A DNA stretch of 64,000 nt, from assembly GCF_014268745.2 (NCBI RefSeq), contig NZ_JABWRB020000002.1:843100-907099 (forward strand). The letters run 5' to 3'. This document shows, piece by piece, positions 1-8,252 of the stretch. A program made the translations under genes and the position numbers. The stretch is from Pseudomonas zanjanensis (lineage in GTDB: Bacteria > Pseudomonadota > Gammaproteobacteria > Pseudomonadales > Pseudomonadaceae). Numbering within the stretch: the first letter of the stretch is position 1; the number at the start of each line of letters is the position of its first letter. The notes below the pieces were generated by a model. It did no database searches. It was not told where the DNA came from and saw only the letters and a program-made list of their open reading frames with translations.

Positions 1-367
1 GGCCGTGGCCGAGCGTCCCGACGAAGAGTTGTTCGGGCCGTTGCTGCAAGTGATCCGCTACAAGGATTTCCCCGCAGCGATTACCGAAGCCAACAACACG
101 CAATATGGCCTGGCCGCCGGCTTGCTGTCCGATTCCCAGGACCGTTACCAACAGTTCTGGCTGCAAAGCCGCGCCGGTATCGTCAACTGGAACAAACAGC
201 TGACCGGCGCCGCCAGCAGCGCGCCGTTCGGCGGCGTCGGTGCCTCGGGCAACCATCGCGCCAGCGCTTATTACGCGGCGGACTATTGCGCGTACCCGGT
301 GGCTTCCCTGGAGACACCGAGCCTGGTCATGCCGGCGAGCCTGACGCCTGGCGTGCGAATGGTGTAG
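1..367 (+). CDS. astD: N-succinylglutamate 5-semialdehyde dehydrogenase, C-terminal part (AstD)
   Basis: Only the last ~122 codons are in the window; the reading frame is open through the left edge. The fragment has the C-terminal signature of the aldehyde dehydrogenase superfamily: EELFGPLLQVIRY, GLAAGLLS, GIVNWNKQLTGA and APFGGVGASGNHR. AstD is known to oxidise succinylglutamate semialdehyde to succinylglutamate with NAD(P)+ in the arginine succinyltransferase pathway. Position decides the assignment among dehydrogenases: astB, a small conserved gene and astE follow on the same strand. A REPIN separates it from astB, so it need not be on the same mRNA as astB. Confidence 0.9.
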   Translation, partial: AVAERPDEELFGPLLQVIRYKDFPAAITEANNTQYGLAAGLLSDSQDRYQQFWLQSRAGIVNWNKQLTGAASSAPFGGVGASGNHRASAYYAADYCAYPVASLETPSLVMPASLTPGVRMV

Positions 368-372
368 CCCTT

Positions 373-437
373 TTCGCGAGCAGGCTCGCTCCCACAGGGA
401 TTTACACAGTCCTTGTGGGAGCGAGCCTGCTCGCGAA
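373..437. repeat. REPIN, family A
   Basis: Two inverted copies of the family-A REP core (TGTGGGAGCGAGCCTGCTCG and its complement) are separated by a short AT-richer spacer, between astD and astB. Confidence 0.85.
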
Positions 438-497
438 GGCCGCGCCGCGGTCTTTACTGATGCCTATAAAAAAACAGATTCTCGTGGAGCCTCGCTG

Positions 498-1844
498 ATG
501 AAATCCTATGAAGTCAACTTTGACGGTCTAGTGGGGCCGACCCATAACTACGGCGGGCTCTCGTACGGCAACGTCGCCTCCCAGAGCAACAGCCAGCAGT
601 CCTCCAACCCCAAGGAAGCGGCGTTGCAAGGCCTGGCGAAAATGAAAGCGCTGATGGACATGGGTTTCCAGCAAGGCGTGCTTGCACCGCAGGAACGCCC
701 GGACGTGGCGGCCCTGCGCCGGCTGGGCTTTGCCGGCAGCGATGCCCAAGTCATCCAGCAGGCCGCGAAAGAAGCGATGCCACTGTTGGTCGCCAGCTGC
801 TCGGCCTCAAGCATGTGGGTGGCCAACGCCGCCACGGTCAGCCCGAGCGCCGACACCGCTGATGGCCGCGTGCACTTCACCGCCGCCAACCTGAACTGCA
901 AATACCACCGCAGCATCGAGCACCCGACCACCAGCCGTGTGCTGGGGGCGATGTTCGCCGACCAGCAACACTTCGCCCATCACGCCGCGTTGCCGGCGGT
1001 GGCGCAGTTCGGTGATGAAGGCGCGGCCAACCACACCCGTTTCTGCCGCGCCTACGGCGAGGCCGGCGTCGAATTCTTCGTCTTCGGTCGCAGTGCCTTC
1101 GACACCCGTTACCCCGCACCGCAGAAGTACCCGGCACGCCAGACCCTCGAAGCCTCCCAGGCGGTTGCGCGCCTGCACGGTCTGCGGGAGGAGGGCGTGG
1201 TCTACGCGCAACAGAACCCATCGGTGATCGACCAGGGTGTGTTCCACAACGACGTGATCGCCGTGGGCAATGGCGAAGTGCTGTTCTATCACGAGGACGC
1301 GTTTCTCGAGACCGACAAGATGCTGGCCGAATTGAGCAGCAAACTCGCCAAGGTCGGTGGGAAATTTCAATCGGTGTGCGTACCGCGTTCGGCGGTCACC
1401 GTCGATGATGCGGTTCGTTCCTACCTGTTCAATAGCCAGTTGCTGTCGCGCCCCGACGGCTCGATGCTATTGATCGTGCCGGAAGAATGCCGTGGCAATG
1501 AACGCGTCTGGCAATACTTGCAAGGCCTGACGGGGGCTGGCGGGGTGATTCGCGAAGTGAAGGTCTTCGATCTCAAGCAAAGCATGCAGAACGGCGGCGG
1601 CCCCGCTTGCCTGAGGTTGCGCGTAGCGCTGAACGAAACCGAACTGGCGGCCGTCAACCCAGGGGTTATCATGACCGCGCCGCTGTACGAGTCGTTGACC
1701 CAATGGGTCGAGCGTCACTACCGCGACCGCATGACCGAGAATGACCTGGCAGACCCGCAGTTGCTGCTCGAATGCCGCGGGGCACTGGATGAACTGACAC
1801 AAATCCTTAAACTTGGCGCGGTTTATCCTTTCCAGATCAATTGA
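498..1844 (+). CDS. astB: N-succinylarginine dihydrolase (AstB)
   Basis: The 448-residue product matches the length and sequence of AstB, which hydrolyses N2-succinylarginine to succinylornithine, CO2 and ammonia in arginine catabolism. It begins with the typical SYEVNFDGLVGPTHNYGGLS. Residues corresponding to the known Glu/His/Cys triad of this amidinotransferase-fold enzyme are visible in GDEGAANHTR, HNDVIAVGNGEVLF and MQNGGGPACLRLR. The start ATG at 498 follows GGAG-type spacing and fits the family N-terminus. The gene is followed after 69 bp by a small gene and then astE, the usual Pseudomonas order. Confidence 0.97.
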   Translation: MKSYEVNFDGLVGPTHNYGGLSYGNVASQSNSQQSSNPKEAALQGLAKMKALMDMGFQQGVLAPQERPDVAALRRLGFAGSDAQVIQQAAKEAMPLLVASCSASSMWVANAATVSPSADTADGRVHFTAANLNCKYHRSIEHPTTSRVLGAMFADQQHFAHHAALPAVAQFGDEGAANHTRFCRAYGEAGVEFFVFGRSAFDTRYPAPQKYPARQTLEASQAVARLHGLREEGVVYAQQNPSVIDQGVFHNDVIAVGNGEVLFYHEDAFLETDKMLAELSSKLAKVGGKFQSVCVPRSAVTVDDAVRSYLFNSQLLSRPDGSMLLIVPEECRGNERVWQYLQGLTGAGGVIREVKVFDLKQSMQNGGGPACLRLRVALNETELAAVNPGVIMTAPLYESLTQWVERHYRDRMTENDLADPQLLLECRGALDELTQILKLGAVYPFQIN

Positions 1845-1913
1845 AAGCGCGCGCGACCTGACTACAGTCAAAGCAGGGCGCGTTGCCTTATCCCCAGACG
1901 AGAATGTAAAGAC

Positions 1914-2201
1914 ATGAGCGATACCCTGCAGTTGATCCTAGAAGACACCGACGGCACCCAACTGGAAACCTCCTGCACCCGCGTCGCGGTGATGTGGCAA
2001 GGCAAGGAATTGTGGATCCAGCAGGATGGCCGCGGTCAGCTGCTGATCGGCGTTGACGTCGAGGAAGGGGACGAGGAATACGCCAACCTGTTGTTGCGTC
2101 CATTGGCGACCAACCTGGTCAGCCTGCAACTGGAAATGGAACCGGCGGACGTCGGCGACGATGACCATGTCCATGGCCCGGATTGCGGCCACGACCATTA
2201 A
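1914..2201 (+). CDS. Small acidic protein with His/Cys-rich tail, between astB and astE
   Basis: 95 residues, strongly acidic, with no signal peptide or membrane segment. Most of the protein looks like a compact beta-rich domain (SDTLQLILEDTDGTQLETS, VAVMWQGKELWIQQDG). The last ~15 residues are a possible metal-binding tail, DDDHVHGPDCGHDH. A gene of this kind sits between astB and astE in many pseudomonads and is sometimes labelled topoisomerase II by automated transfer; nothing here supports that name. It lies 12 bp before astE and is probably co-transcribed. Its function is unknown to me; a role with a divalent metal (AstE is a zinc enzyme) is only a guess. Confidence 0.8.
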   Translation: MSDTLQLILEDTDGTQLETSCTRVAVMWQGKELWIQQDGRGQLLIGVDVEEGDEEYANLLLRPLATNLVSLQLEMEPADVGDDDHVHGPDCGHDH

Positions 2202-2213
2202 GGAAACCGCGCT

Positions 2214-3221
2214 ATGCTCGCCCTCGGCAAACTGCTTGAACTGACCCTCGCCGGCCGTGAACCGGCGGAGAAGACTCAACTGACTGTCGAAGGCGTACGG
2301 ATGCGCTGGTTGAGCGAGGGCGCGCTGGAGGTCAAGCCGCCCGAAGCCTGGGACAACGGCCTGGACCTGCTGCTGTCGGCCGGCATCCACGGCAACGAAA
2401 CCGCGCCGATCGAATTGCTCGACCGCCTGCTGCATGATATTGCCCGTGGTGACCTGAAACCCCGGGCACGCATTCTGTTCCTGTTCGGCAACCCCGAGGC
2501 CATCCGGCGCGGTGAGCGTTTCGTCGAACAGGACGTCAACCGGCTGTTCAATGGTCGCCATGAATTGAGCGGTGGTCCTGAAGCGCTGCGGGCCTGTGAG
2601 CTGGAGCGGCTGGCCGCCAGTTTCTTCAGCCGGCCGGAGCGCAGTCGCCTGCATTACGACCTGCACACTGCGATTCGTGGCTCGAAAATCGAGCAGTTCG
2701 CCCTCTATCCATGGAAAGAAGGTCGCCAGCATTCACGCCGGGAACTGGCGCGCCTGCGTGCCGCGGGCATGGAAGCGGTGCTGCTGCAGAACAAGCCGTC
2801 CATCGTGTTCAGTGCCTATACCTACGATCAGCTCGGTGCCGAATCCTTCACCTTGGAGCTGGGTAAGGCCCGGCCATTCGGGCAGAACGACGGGGTCAAC
2901 GTCAGCCTGCTGGAAACTGGCCTGCACCAGATCATCGAAGGCAACGAGCCGGAGTTGGACGAGGGCCTCGATGGCCTCCAGCTGTTCAGCGTGGCCCGGG
3001 AAATCATCAAGCACAGCGACAGTTTCCGCCTTAACCTGCCGGCGGATGTCGAGAACTTCTCCGAACTTGAAAAAGGCTATGTGCTGGCCGAAGACATCGC
3101 CCAGACCCGCTGGGTGATCGAAGAGGAGGGCGCGCGGATCATCTTCCCGAACCCCAAGGTCAAGAATGGCTTGCGGGCTGGCATTCTGATCGTGCCGACG
3201 ACGGACAAAAGCCTGGTCTAA
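2214..3221 (+). CDS. astE: Succinylglutamate desuccinylase (AstE)
   Basis: 335 residues, of typical AstE length. AstE is a zinc-dependent M14-like hydrolase that releases succinate from N-succinylglutamate, the last step of the succinyltransferase route, giving glutamate. The zinc-site motifs of the family are visible: SAGIHGNETAPIELLDRLL near residue 60 (His and Glu ligands) and LHYDLHTAIRGSKIEQFA near residue 150 (third ligand His). It closes the ast cluster; a REPIN follows 17 bp after the stop. Confidence 0.96.
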   Translation: MLALGKLLELTLAGREPAEKTQLTVEGVRMRWLSEGALEVKPPEAWDNGLDLLLSAGIHGNETAPIELLDRLLHDIARGDLKPRARILFLFGNPEAIRRGERFVEQDVNRLFNGRHELSGGPEALRACELERLAASFFSRPERSRLHYDLHTAIRGSKIEQFALYPWKEGRQHSRRELARLRAAGMEAVLLQNKPSIVFSAYTYDQLGAESFTLELGKARPFGQNDGVNVSLLETGLHQIIEGNEPELDEGLDGLQLFSVAREIIKHSDSFRLNLPADVENFSELEKGYVLAEDIAQTRWVIEEEGARIIFPNPKVKNGLRAGILIVPTTDKSLV

Positions 3222-3238
3222 AACCCACCTCATTCCAG

Positions 3239-3328
3239 TGTGGGAGCGGGCTTGCTCGCGAATGCGGTGTGTCAGGCAATATATTTGTTAACTGACACAC
3301 CGCATTCGCGAGCAAGCCCGCTCCCACA
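3239..3328. repeat. REPIN, family A
   Basis: A long near-perfect palindrome with two inverted family-A cores and matching inner arms (GCGGTGTGTCAG / CTGACACACCGC). It lies between the convergent astE and ribH-like genes and may act as a transcription barrier for both. Confidence 0.85.
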
Positions 3329-3344
3329 GGTTTTTTAGCCGCTT

Positions 3345-3854
3345 TTACACCGCTACCGCTCGCTGTTCACTGCGACGCAACGCCCGGGTCTTGTGCAAGG
3401 TATCGGCGCAGGTCTTCGCCGCTTCCTGGCCCTTGTGCACGAAATGCTCGAAGAAGAACTTCTGGTGTTCGTCCCCGGCATGGAAGTGATGCGGCGTGAG
3501 CACGACCGAGAACACCGGCACTTCGGTTTCCAGTTGCACCTGCATCAGGCCACTGATGACCGATTGGGCGACGAACTCGTGGCGGTAGATACCACCGTCC
3601 ACCACCAGGCCGGCGGCGACGATGCCGGCGTAGCGGCCTGACTTGGCCAGCAGCTTGGCGTGCAGCGGAATTTCGAAGGCGCCGCCGACTTCGAAGAAGT
3701 CGATATCACTTTCCTGGTAACCCTGGAGGATCATTTCGGCGACGAAGCCTTTCCGGCTCTGGTCGACGATTTCCTTGTGCCAGCAGGCCTGGATGAACGC
3801 GACGCGCTCGCCCGGATGACTTTTGCTTTTGCTGTCGATTGCAGTGGGTTGCAT
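3345..3854 (-). CDS. ribH: 6,7-dimethyl-8-ribityllumazine synthase, type II (RibH2-like)
   Basis: 169 residues. It aligns along its length with lumazine synthases, and in detail resembles the decameric RibH2 type of Brucella and rhizobia more than the icosahedral housekeeping type. Shared blocks are VAFIQACWHKEIVDQSRKGF, FEVGGAFEIPLHAKLLA, GRYAGIVAAGLVVDGGIYRH, QLETEVPVFSVVLTPHHFH and the C-terminal FFFEHFVHKGQEAA. The enzyme condenses 5-amino-6-ribitylaminouracil with dihydroxybutanone phosphate in riboflavin synthesis. The gene stands alone rather than in a rib operon, with an FMN riboswitch ~100 bp upstream of its start. It is therefore probably a second, flavin-repressed paralogue; the housekeeping copy is not in this window. 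Confidence 0.92.
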   Translation of the reverse strand: MQPTAIDSKSKSHPGERVAFIQACWHKEIVDQSRKGFVAEMILQGYQESDIDFFEVGGAFEIPLHAKLLAKSGRYAGIVAAGLVVDGGIYRHEFVAQSVISGLMQVQLETEVPVFSVVLTPHHFHAGDEHQKFFFEHFVHKGQEAAKTCADTLHKTRALRRSEQRAVAV

Positions 3855-3954
3855 GTTCTGGTTCCTGTTTGTGTGAAAAACAGGGCGTCATGAATCGAAG
3901 GGGATTCGAGGGTACGCCGCGCACGGAGTCGCAGTCGGCCCTTGGGTGTCGATC

Positions 3955-4120
3955 CCGTTCTCTCTTCATCCGGACTATGACCGTCGGCCCCGGAATCACA
4001 CCGGGTCTGCTGACCTTGTCGCTACACCCCAACAGTGATGTACCGCCAAGCGCTCGCGGGCTATGCACGTTGCGTGCAATTACCGCCGGTGGGGAGTTGC
4101 ACCCCGCCCTGAGAACGTTT
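3955..4120 (-). promoter_or_regulatory. FMN riboswitch (RFN element)
   Basis: Read on the minus strand, the conserved RFN blocks appear in order: TCAGGGCGGGGTGCAACTCC, CCACCGGCGGTAA, AGCCCGCGAGCG, a central variable stem, GGTCAGCAGACCCGGTG, GATTCCGGGGCCGACGG and TATAGTCCGGATGAAGAGAG (the last slightly divergent here, CATAGTCC). The element ends about 100 nt before the ribH-like start codon. FMN binding to this RNA is known to reduce expression of riboflavin genes. Confidence 0.96.
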
Positions 4121-4201
4121 TGCCGCCACGTTGTGTGACGGCGGACGATTTTTAACACATATTCCGGTGCAGTGCATGACTTGGAAGCCTTGAGCACACA
4201 T

Positions 4202-4293
4202 TGTGGCGAGGGAGCTTGCTCCCGCTCGGCTGCGAAGCAGCCGCAAAAGATGGGCCTGCTTCGCAGTCCAGCGGGAGCAAGCTCCCTCGCCAC
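4202..4293. repeat. REPIN, family B
   Basis: Two inverted copies of the family-B core (GTGGCGAGGGAGCTTGCTCC and complement) with inner arms CTGCGAAGCAG / CTGCTTCGCAG. It lies in the gap between the divergent FMN riboswitch and ltaE. Confidence 0.85.
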
Positions 4294-4389
4294 GGAAATT
4301 ACTTCGACCGGGCTTGATTATTCTTGCCCATGCCCGCAGTAATTGTCCTTCGAAAGGGAATTCCCCAAACAGCACCCGAGGCCAGATTC

Positions 4390-5394
4390 ATGAGTGTTAT
4401 CGATCTTCGCAGCGACACGGTCACCCAACCTTCCGCCGGCATGCTCGATGCCATGGCCAGTGCGCCGACCGGCGACGATGTGTATGGCGAAGACCCGACC
4501 GTCAATCGCCTCGAAGCCGAACTGGCCGAACGCCTGGGTTTCGCCGCGGCGCTGTTCGTGCCCACCGGCACCATGAGCAACCTGTTGGGGTTGATGGCCC
4601 ACTGCGAGCGTGGCGATGAATACATCGTCGGCCAGCAGGCCCACACCTACAAGTACGAAGGTGGCGGTGCGGCGGTGCTCGGTTCGATCCAGCCTCAGCC
4701 TCTCGAAGTACAGGCGGACGGTTCCCTGGACCTGGCGCACGTCGCCGCGGCGATCAAGCCCGATGACTTCCACTTTGCCCGCACCCGCCTGCTGGCCTTG
4801 GAAAACACCATGCAGGGCAAGGTGCTGCCGCTGGAATACCTGGCTCGGGCCCGGCGTTTCACCCAGGAACATGGCCTGGCGCTGCACCTGGACGGGGCGC
4901 GGTTGTACAACGCCGCGGTCAAGTTGAATGTCGATGCCCGGCAGATCACGCAACATTTCGATTCGGTGTCGGTGTGCCTGTCCAAGGGCCTTGGCGCGCC
5001 GGTGGGCTCGGTCCTGTGCGGCAGCGTCGAGCTGATCGGCAAGGCGCGCCGGCTGCGCAAGATGGTCGGTGGCGGCATGCGCCAGGCCGGGATTCTCGCG
5101 GCGGCGGGGCTGTATGCCCTGGACCATAACGTCCAGCGCCTGGCCGATGATCACGCCAATGCCCAGCGGCTTGCCGAGGGCTTGCGCGCGGCGGGCTACG
5201 AGGTCGAGCCGGTGCAGACCAACATGGTCTACGTGCAGATGGGCGAGCGGGCCGAGGCGATCAAGGCGTTTGCGGATGAGCGGGGCGTCAAGCTCAGCGC
5301 GGCGCCACGCTTGCGAATGGTGACGCACATGGACGTGAGCGCGGCGCAAATCGACCAGGTGGTCGCCACTTTCGTCGAATTTTCCCATCAATGA
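4390..5394 (+). CDS. ltaE: Low-specificity L-threonine aldolase
   Basis: 334 residues from ATG 4390. An in-frame ATG at 4324 lies in the upstream non-coding region and would add 22 unconserved residues, so the later start, MSVIDLRSDTVTQPS, is preferred. PLP-dependent fold-type I enzyme that cleaves L-threonine/allo-threonine to glycine and acetaldehyde, in the cytoplasm. Visible motifs: DDVYGEDPTVNRLE, the glycine-rich FVPTGTMSNLLG, LHLDGARLYNAA (PLP-ring Asp) and the Schiff-base lysine in SVCLSKGLGAPVGS. Monocistronic by position. Confidence 0.93.
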   Translation: MSVIDLRSDTVTQPSAGMLDAMASAPTGDDVYGEDPTVNRLEAELAERLGFAAALFVPTGTMSNLLGLMAHCERGDEYIVGQQAHTYKYEGGGAAVLGSIQPQPLEVQADGSLDLAHVAAAIKPDDFHFARTRLLALENTMQGKVLPLEYLARARRFTQEHGLALHLDGARLYNAAVKLNVDARQITQHFDSVSVCLSKGLGAPVGSVLCGSVELIGKARRLRKMVGGGMRQAGILAAAGLYALDHNVQRLADDHANAQRLAEGLRAAGYEVEPVQTNMVYVQMGERAEAIKAFADERGVKLSAAPRLRMVTHMDVSAAQIDQVVATFVEFSHQ

Positions 5395-5437
5395 CCCGCC
5401 AATCGGGGCAATTGACAGTTTCTATTGCATAAACACG

Positions 5438-5466
5438 CTGTACCCCACGCGCGGGGCCGATATAAT
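5438..5466 (+). promoter_or_regulatory. Probable sigma-70 promoter of alaS
   Basis: A consensus -10 hexamer TATAAT at 5461-5466, with a weak -35 (CTGTAC, 17 bp upstream), lies 75 bp before the alaS ATG. A CG-rich inverted repeat (CCCACGCGCGGGG) fills the spacer. Confidence 0.5.
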
Positions 5467-5540
5467 GCGGCCCTTTGCCGTTGCTTCGTCTGTTGACGTT
5501 TTGCACAGGCCTTTGGCCGCAGCCTCCGTGGAAGAACCTA

Positions 5541-8162
5541 ATGAAAAGCGCAGAAATCCGTGAAGCCTTCCTTCGCTTCTTCGAAGAGCAAGGCCACACT
5601 CGAGTAGCCTCCAGCTCTTTGATTCCGGGCAACGACCCGACCCTGCTGTTCACCAACGCGGGGATGAACCAGTTCAAGGATTGCTTCCTGGGCCAGGAAA
5701 AACGTGCCTACACCCGTGCAGTGAGCAGCCAGAAGTGCGTGCGTGCCGGCGGCAAGCACAACGACCTGGAAAACGTCGGCTATACCGCACGTCACCACAC
5801 CTTCTTCGAAATGCTGGGTAACTTCAGCTTCGGTGATTATTTCAAGCGCGACGCCATCACCTTCGCCTGGACCTTCCTGACCTCCGACAAGTGGCTGAAC
5901 CTGCCCAAGGAGAAGCTCTGGGTAACGGTCTACGCCACTGACGACGAAGCCTATGACATCTGGACCAAAGAGGTCGGTGTCCCTGCAGAGCGCATGGTGC
6001 GCATCGGCGACAACAAAGGCGCGCCTTACGCCTCCGATAACTTCTGGACCATGGGCGACACCGGCCCATGCGGTCCTTGCACCGAGATTTTCTACGATCA
6101 CGGCGCCGACATCTGGGGCGGCCCACCCGGCTCGCCGGAAGAAGACGGCGACCGCTACATCGAGATCTGGAACAACGTGTTCATGCAGTTCAACCGCACC
6201 GCCGATGGCGTGTTGCATCCGCTGCCAGCGCCGTCGGTGGACACCGGCATGGGCCTGGAGCGGATCAGTGCGGTGCTGCAGCACGTTCATTCCAACTACG
6301 AGATCGACCTGTTCCAGAGCCTGCTGAGCGCGTCGGCCAAGGCCATCGGTTGCACCAACGACAACCAGGCTTCGCTGAAAGTCGTCGCTGACCACATCCG
6401 TTCCTGCGGTTTCCTGATTGCCGACGGTGTACTGCCTTCCAACGAAGGCCGCGGTTATGTGCTGCGCCGGATCATCCGTCGCGCCTGCCGTCACGGCAAC
6501 AAGCTGGGCGCCAAGGGCAGCTTCTTCTATCAGATCGTCGGAGCGTTGGTGGCCGAGATGGGCGAAGCCTTCCCGGAACTCAAGTCCCAGCAGGCGCACA
6601 TCGAGCGCGTGCTCAAGGCGGAAGAAGAACAATTCGCCAAGACCCTGGAGCAAGGCCTGAAGATCCTCGAGCAGGACCTGGCCGAACTCAAGGGCAACGT
6701 GGTCCCGGGCGACGTGGTGTTCAAGCTGTACGACACCTACGGTTTCCCGATGGACCTGACTGGCGACATCGCCCGCGAACGCAACCTGACCCTCGACGAG
6801 GATGGTTTCGAGCGCGAGATGGAAGCCCAGCGGGTGCGCGCGCGTTCCGCCAGCTCCTTCGGCATGGACTACAACAGCCTGGTCAAGGTTGACGTGGCCA
6901 CCGAGTTCACCGGTTATGCCGGCACCACCGGTTCGGCCAAGATCGTTGCCATCTATAAGGATGGGCAGTCGGTGGACATCCTGAGCGAAGGCCAGGAAGG
7001 CGTGATCGTGTTGGACAAGACGCCGTTCTACGCCGAATCCGGCGGCCAGATCGGCGACAGCGGTTACCTGCAAGCGGGCAGCTCGCGTTTCGACGTGCGT
7101 GACACCACCAAGACCGGCGGCGCCTTCTTGCACCACGGCGTGCTGGCGTCGGGCAGCTTGATGATCGCCGCTCCCGTGGCGGCCCATGTCGATGCCGAGG
7201 TTCGTCACGCGACATCGCTGAACCACTCCGCCACGCACTTGCTGCACGCAGCGTTGCGCCAGGTGCTGGGCGAGCATGTCCAGCAGAAGGGCTCGTTGGT
7301 GGACAGTCAGCGCCTGCGCTTTGACTTCAGCCATTTTGAAGCCATCAAACCTGAGCAGATCAAGGCGCTGGAAGAGATCGTCAACGCCGAGATTCGCAAG
7401 AATTCCCCGGTGGAAACCGAAGAAACCGACATCGAAACCGCCAAGCGCAAGGGCGCGATGGCGTTGTTCGGCGAGAAATACGGCGACAGCGTGCGTGTGC
7501 TGAGCATGGGCGACTTCTCCGTTGAGCTGTGCGGTGGCATTCACGCCAACCGGACCGGCGACATCGGCCTGATGAAAATCATCAGCGAAGGCGGCGTGGC
7601 CTCCGGCGTGCGCCGGATCGAAGCGGTTACCGGCGCTGCGGCCCTGGCGTACCTCAACGCGGCCGAAGAACAACTCAAGGAAGCGGCCACCCTGATCAAG
7701 GGCAGCCGCGACAACCTGATCGACAAGCTGTCGGCTGTGCTGGAACGCAACCGCCTGCTGGAAAAGCAACTCGAGCAGTTGCAGGCCAAGGCCGCCAGCG
7801 CCGCGGGCGACGATCTGTCGGCCCAGGCCGTGGACGTCAAGGGCGTGAAGGTGCTGGCCGTGCGTCTGGACGGCCAGGATGGCAAGGCGCTGTTGGCGCT
7901 GGTCGATCAACTGAAAAACAAACTCGGCCGCGCAGTGATCCTGCTCGGCAGTGTCCATGAGGAAAAGGTCGTTCTCGTCGCAGGCGTGACCAAAGACCTG
8001 ACTGGCCAACTCAAAGCCGGTGATTTGATGAAGCAGGCCGCCGCGGCAGTGGGCGGCAAGGGCGGTGGTCGTCCGGACATGGCGCAAGGCGGTGGTACCG
8101 ACGTCGGCGCACTGGACGCAGCACTGGCCCAGACCGTTGCATTTGTAGAGCAGGGTATTTAA
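5541..8162 (+). CDS. alaS: Alanyl-tRNA synthetase
   Basis: 873 residues from ATG 5541 (MKSAEIREAFLRFFEEQGH), near the E. coli length of 876. An in-frame upstream ATG at 5475 adds residues unlike the family. The class-II catalytic core occupies the first ~260 residues (FTNAGMNQFKDCFLG, RHHTFFEMLGNFSFGDYFK, GMGLERI). The editing domain carries HSATHLLHAALR (~570) and the SerCys-type ELCGGIHANRTGDIG (~660). The C-terminal DHHA1/C-Ala part follows, with a glycine-rich GGKGGGRPDMAQGGG. It charges tRNA-Ala and clears mischarged Ser/Gly. The alaS-lysC-rsmA-tRNA order is the standard Pseudomonas arrangement. Confidence 0.98.
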   Translation: MKSAEIREAFLRFFEEQGHTRVASSSLIPGNDPTLLFTNAGMNQFKDCFLGQEKRAYTRAVSSQKCVRAGGKHNDLENVGYTARHHTFFEMLGNFSFGDYFKRDAITFAWTFLTSDKWLNLPKEKLWVTVYATDDEAYDIWTKEVGVPAERMVRIGDNKGAPYASDNFWTMGDTGPCGPCTEIFYDHGADIWGGPPGSPEEDGDRYIEIWNNVFMQFNRTADGVLHPLPAPSVDTGMGLERISAVLQHVHSNYEIDLFQSLLSASAKAIGCTNDNQASLKVVADHIRSCGFLIADGVLPSNEGRGYVLRRIIRRACRHGNKLGAKGSFFYQIVGALVAEMGEAFPELKSQQAHIERVLKAEEEQFAKTLEQGLKILEQDLAELKGNVVPGDVVFKLYDTYGFPMDLTGDIARERNLTLDEDGFEREMEAQRVRARSASSFGMDYNSLVKVDVATEFTGYAGTTGSAKIVAIYKDGQSVDILSEGQEGVIVLDKTPFYAESGGQIGDSGYLQAGSSRFDVRDTTKTGGAFLHHGVLASGSLMIAAPVAAHVDAEVRHATSLNHSATHLLHAALRQVLGEHVQQKGSLVDSQRLRFDFSHFEAIKPEQIKALEEIVNAEIRKNSPVETEETDIETAKRKGAMALFGEKYGDSVRVLSMGDFSVELCGGIHANRTGDIGLMKIISEGGVASGVRRIEAVTGAAALAYLNAAEEQLKEAATLIKGSRDNLIDKLSAVLERNRLLEKQLEQLQAKAASAAGDDLSAQAVDVKGVKVLAVRLDGQDGKALLALVDQLKNKLGRAVILLGSVHEEKVVLVAGVTKDLTGQLKAGDLMKQAAAAVGGKGGGRPDMAQGGGTDVGALDAALAQTVAFVEQGI

Positions 8163-8170
8163 GGCGGCGT

Positions 8171-8201
8171 CGCGGGCTCGTGGTCTAGTGACGAGCCCGC
8201 G
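8171..8201. other. 11-bp perfect inverted repeat between alaS and lysC
   Basis: CGCGGGCTCGT and ACGAGCCCGCG flank a 9-nt loop. There is no T-run after it, so it is not a classical terminator; it could be an mRNA processing or stability hairpin in the lysC leader. Confidence 0.6.
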
Positions 8202-8252
8202 CGCTGCTGATTGAATTATTGGGCGCCCTTCATGGGCAGAGGCGGCTTTGAA

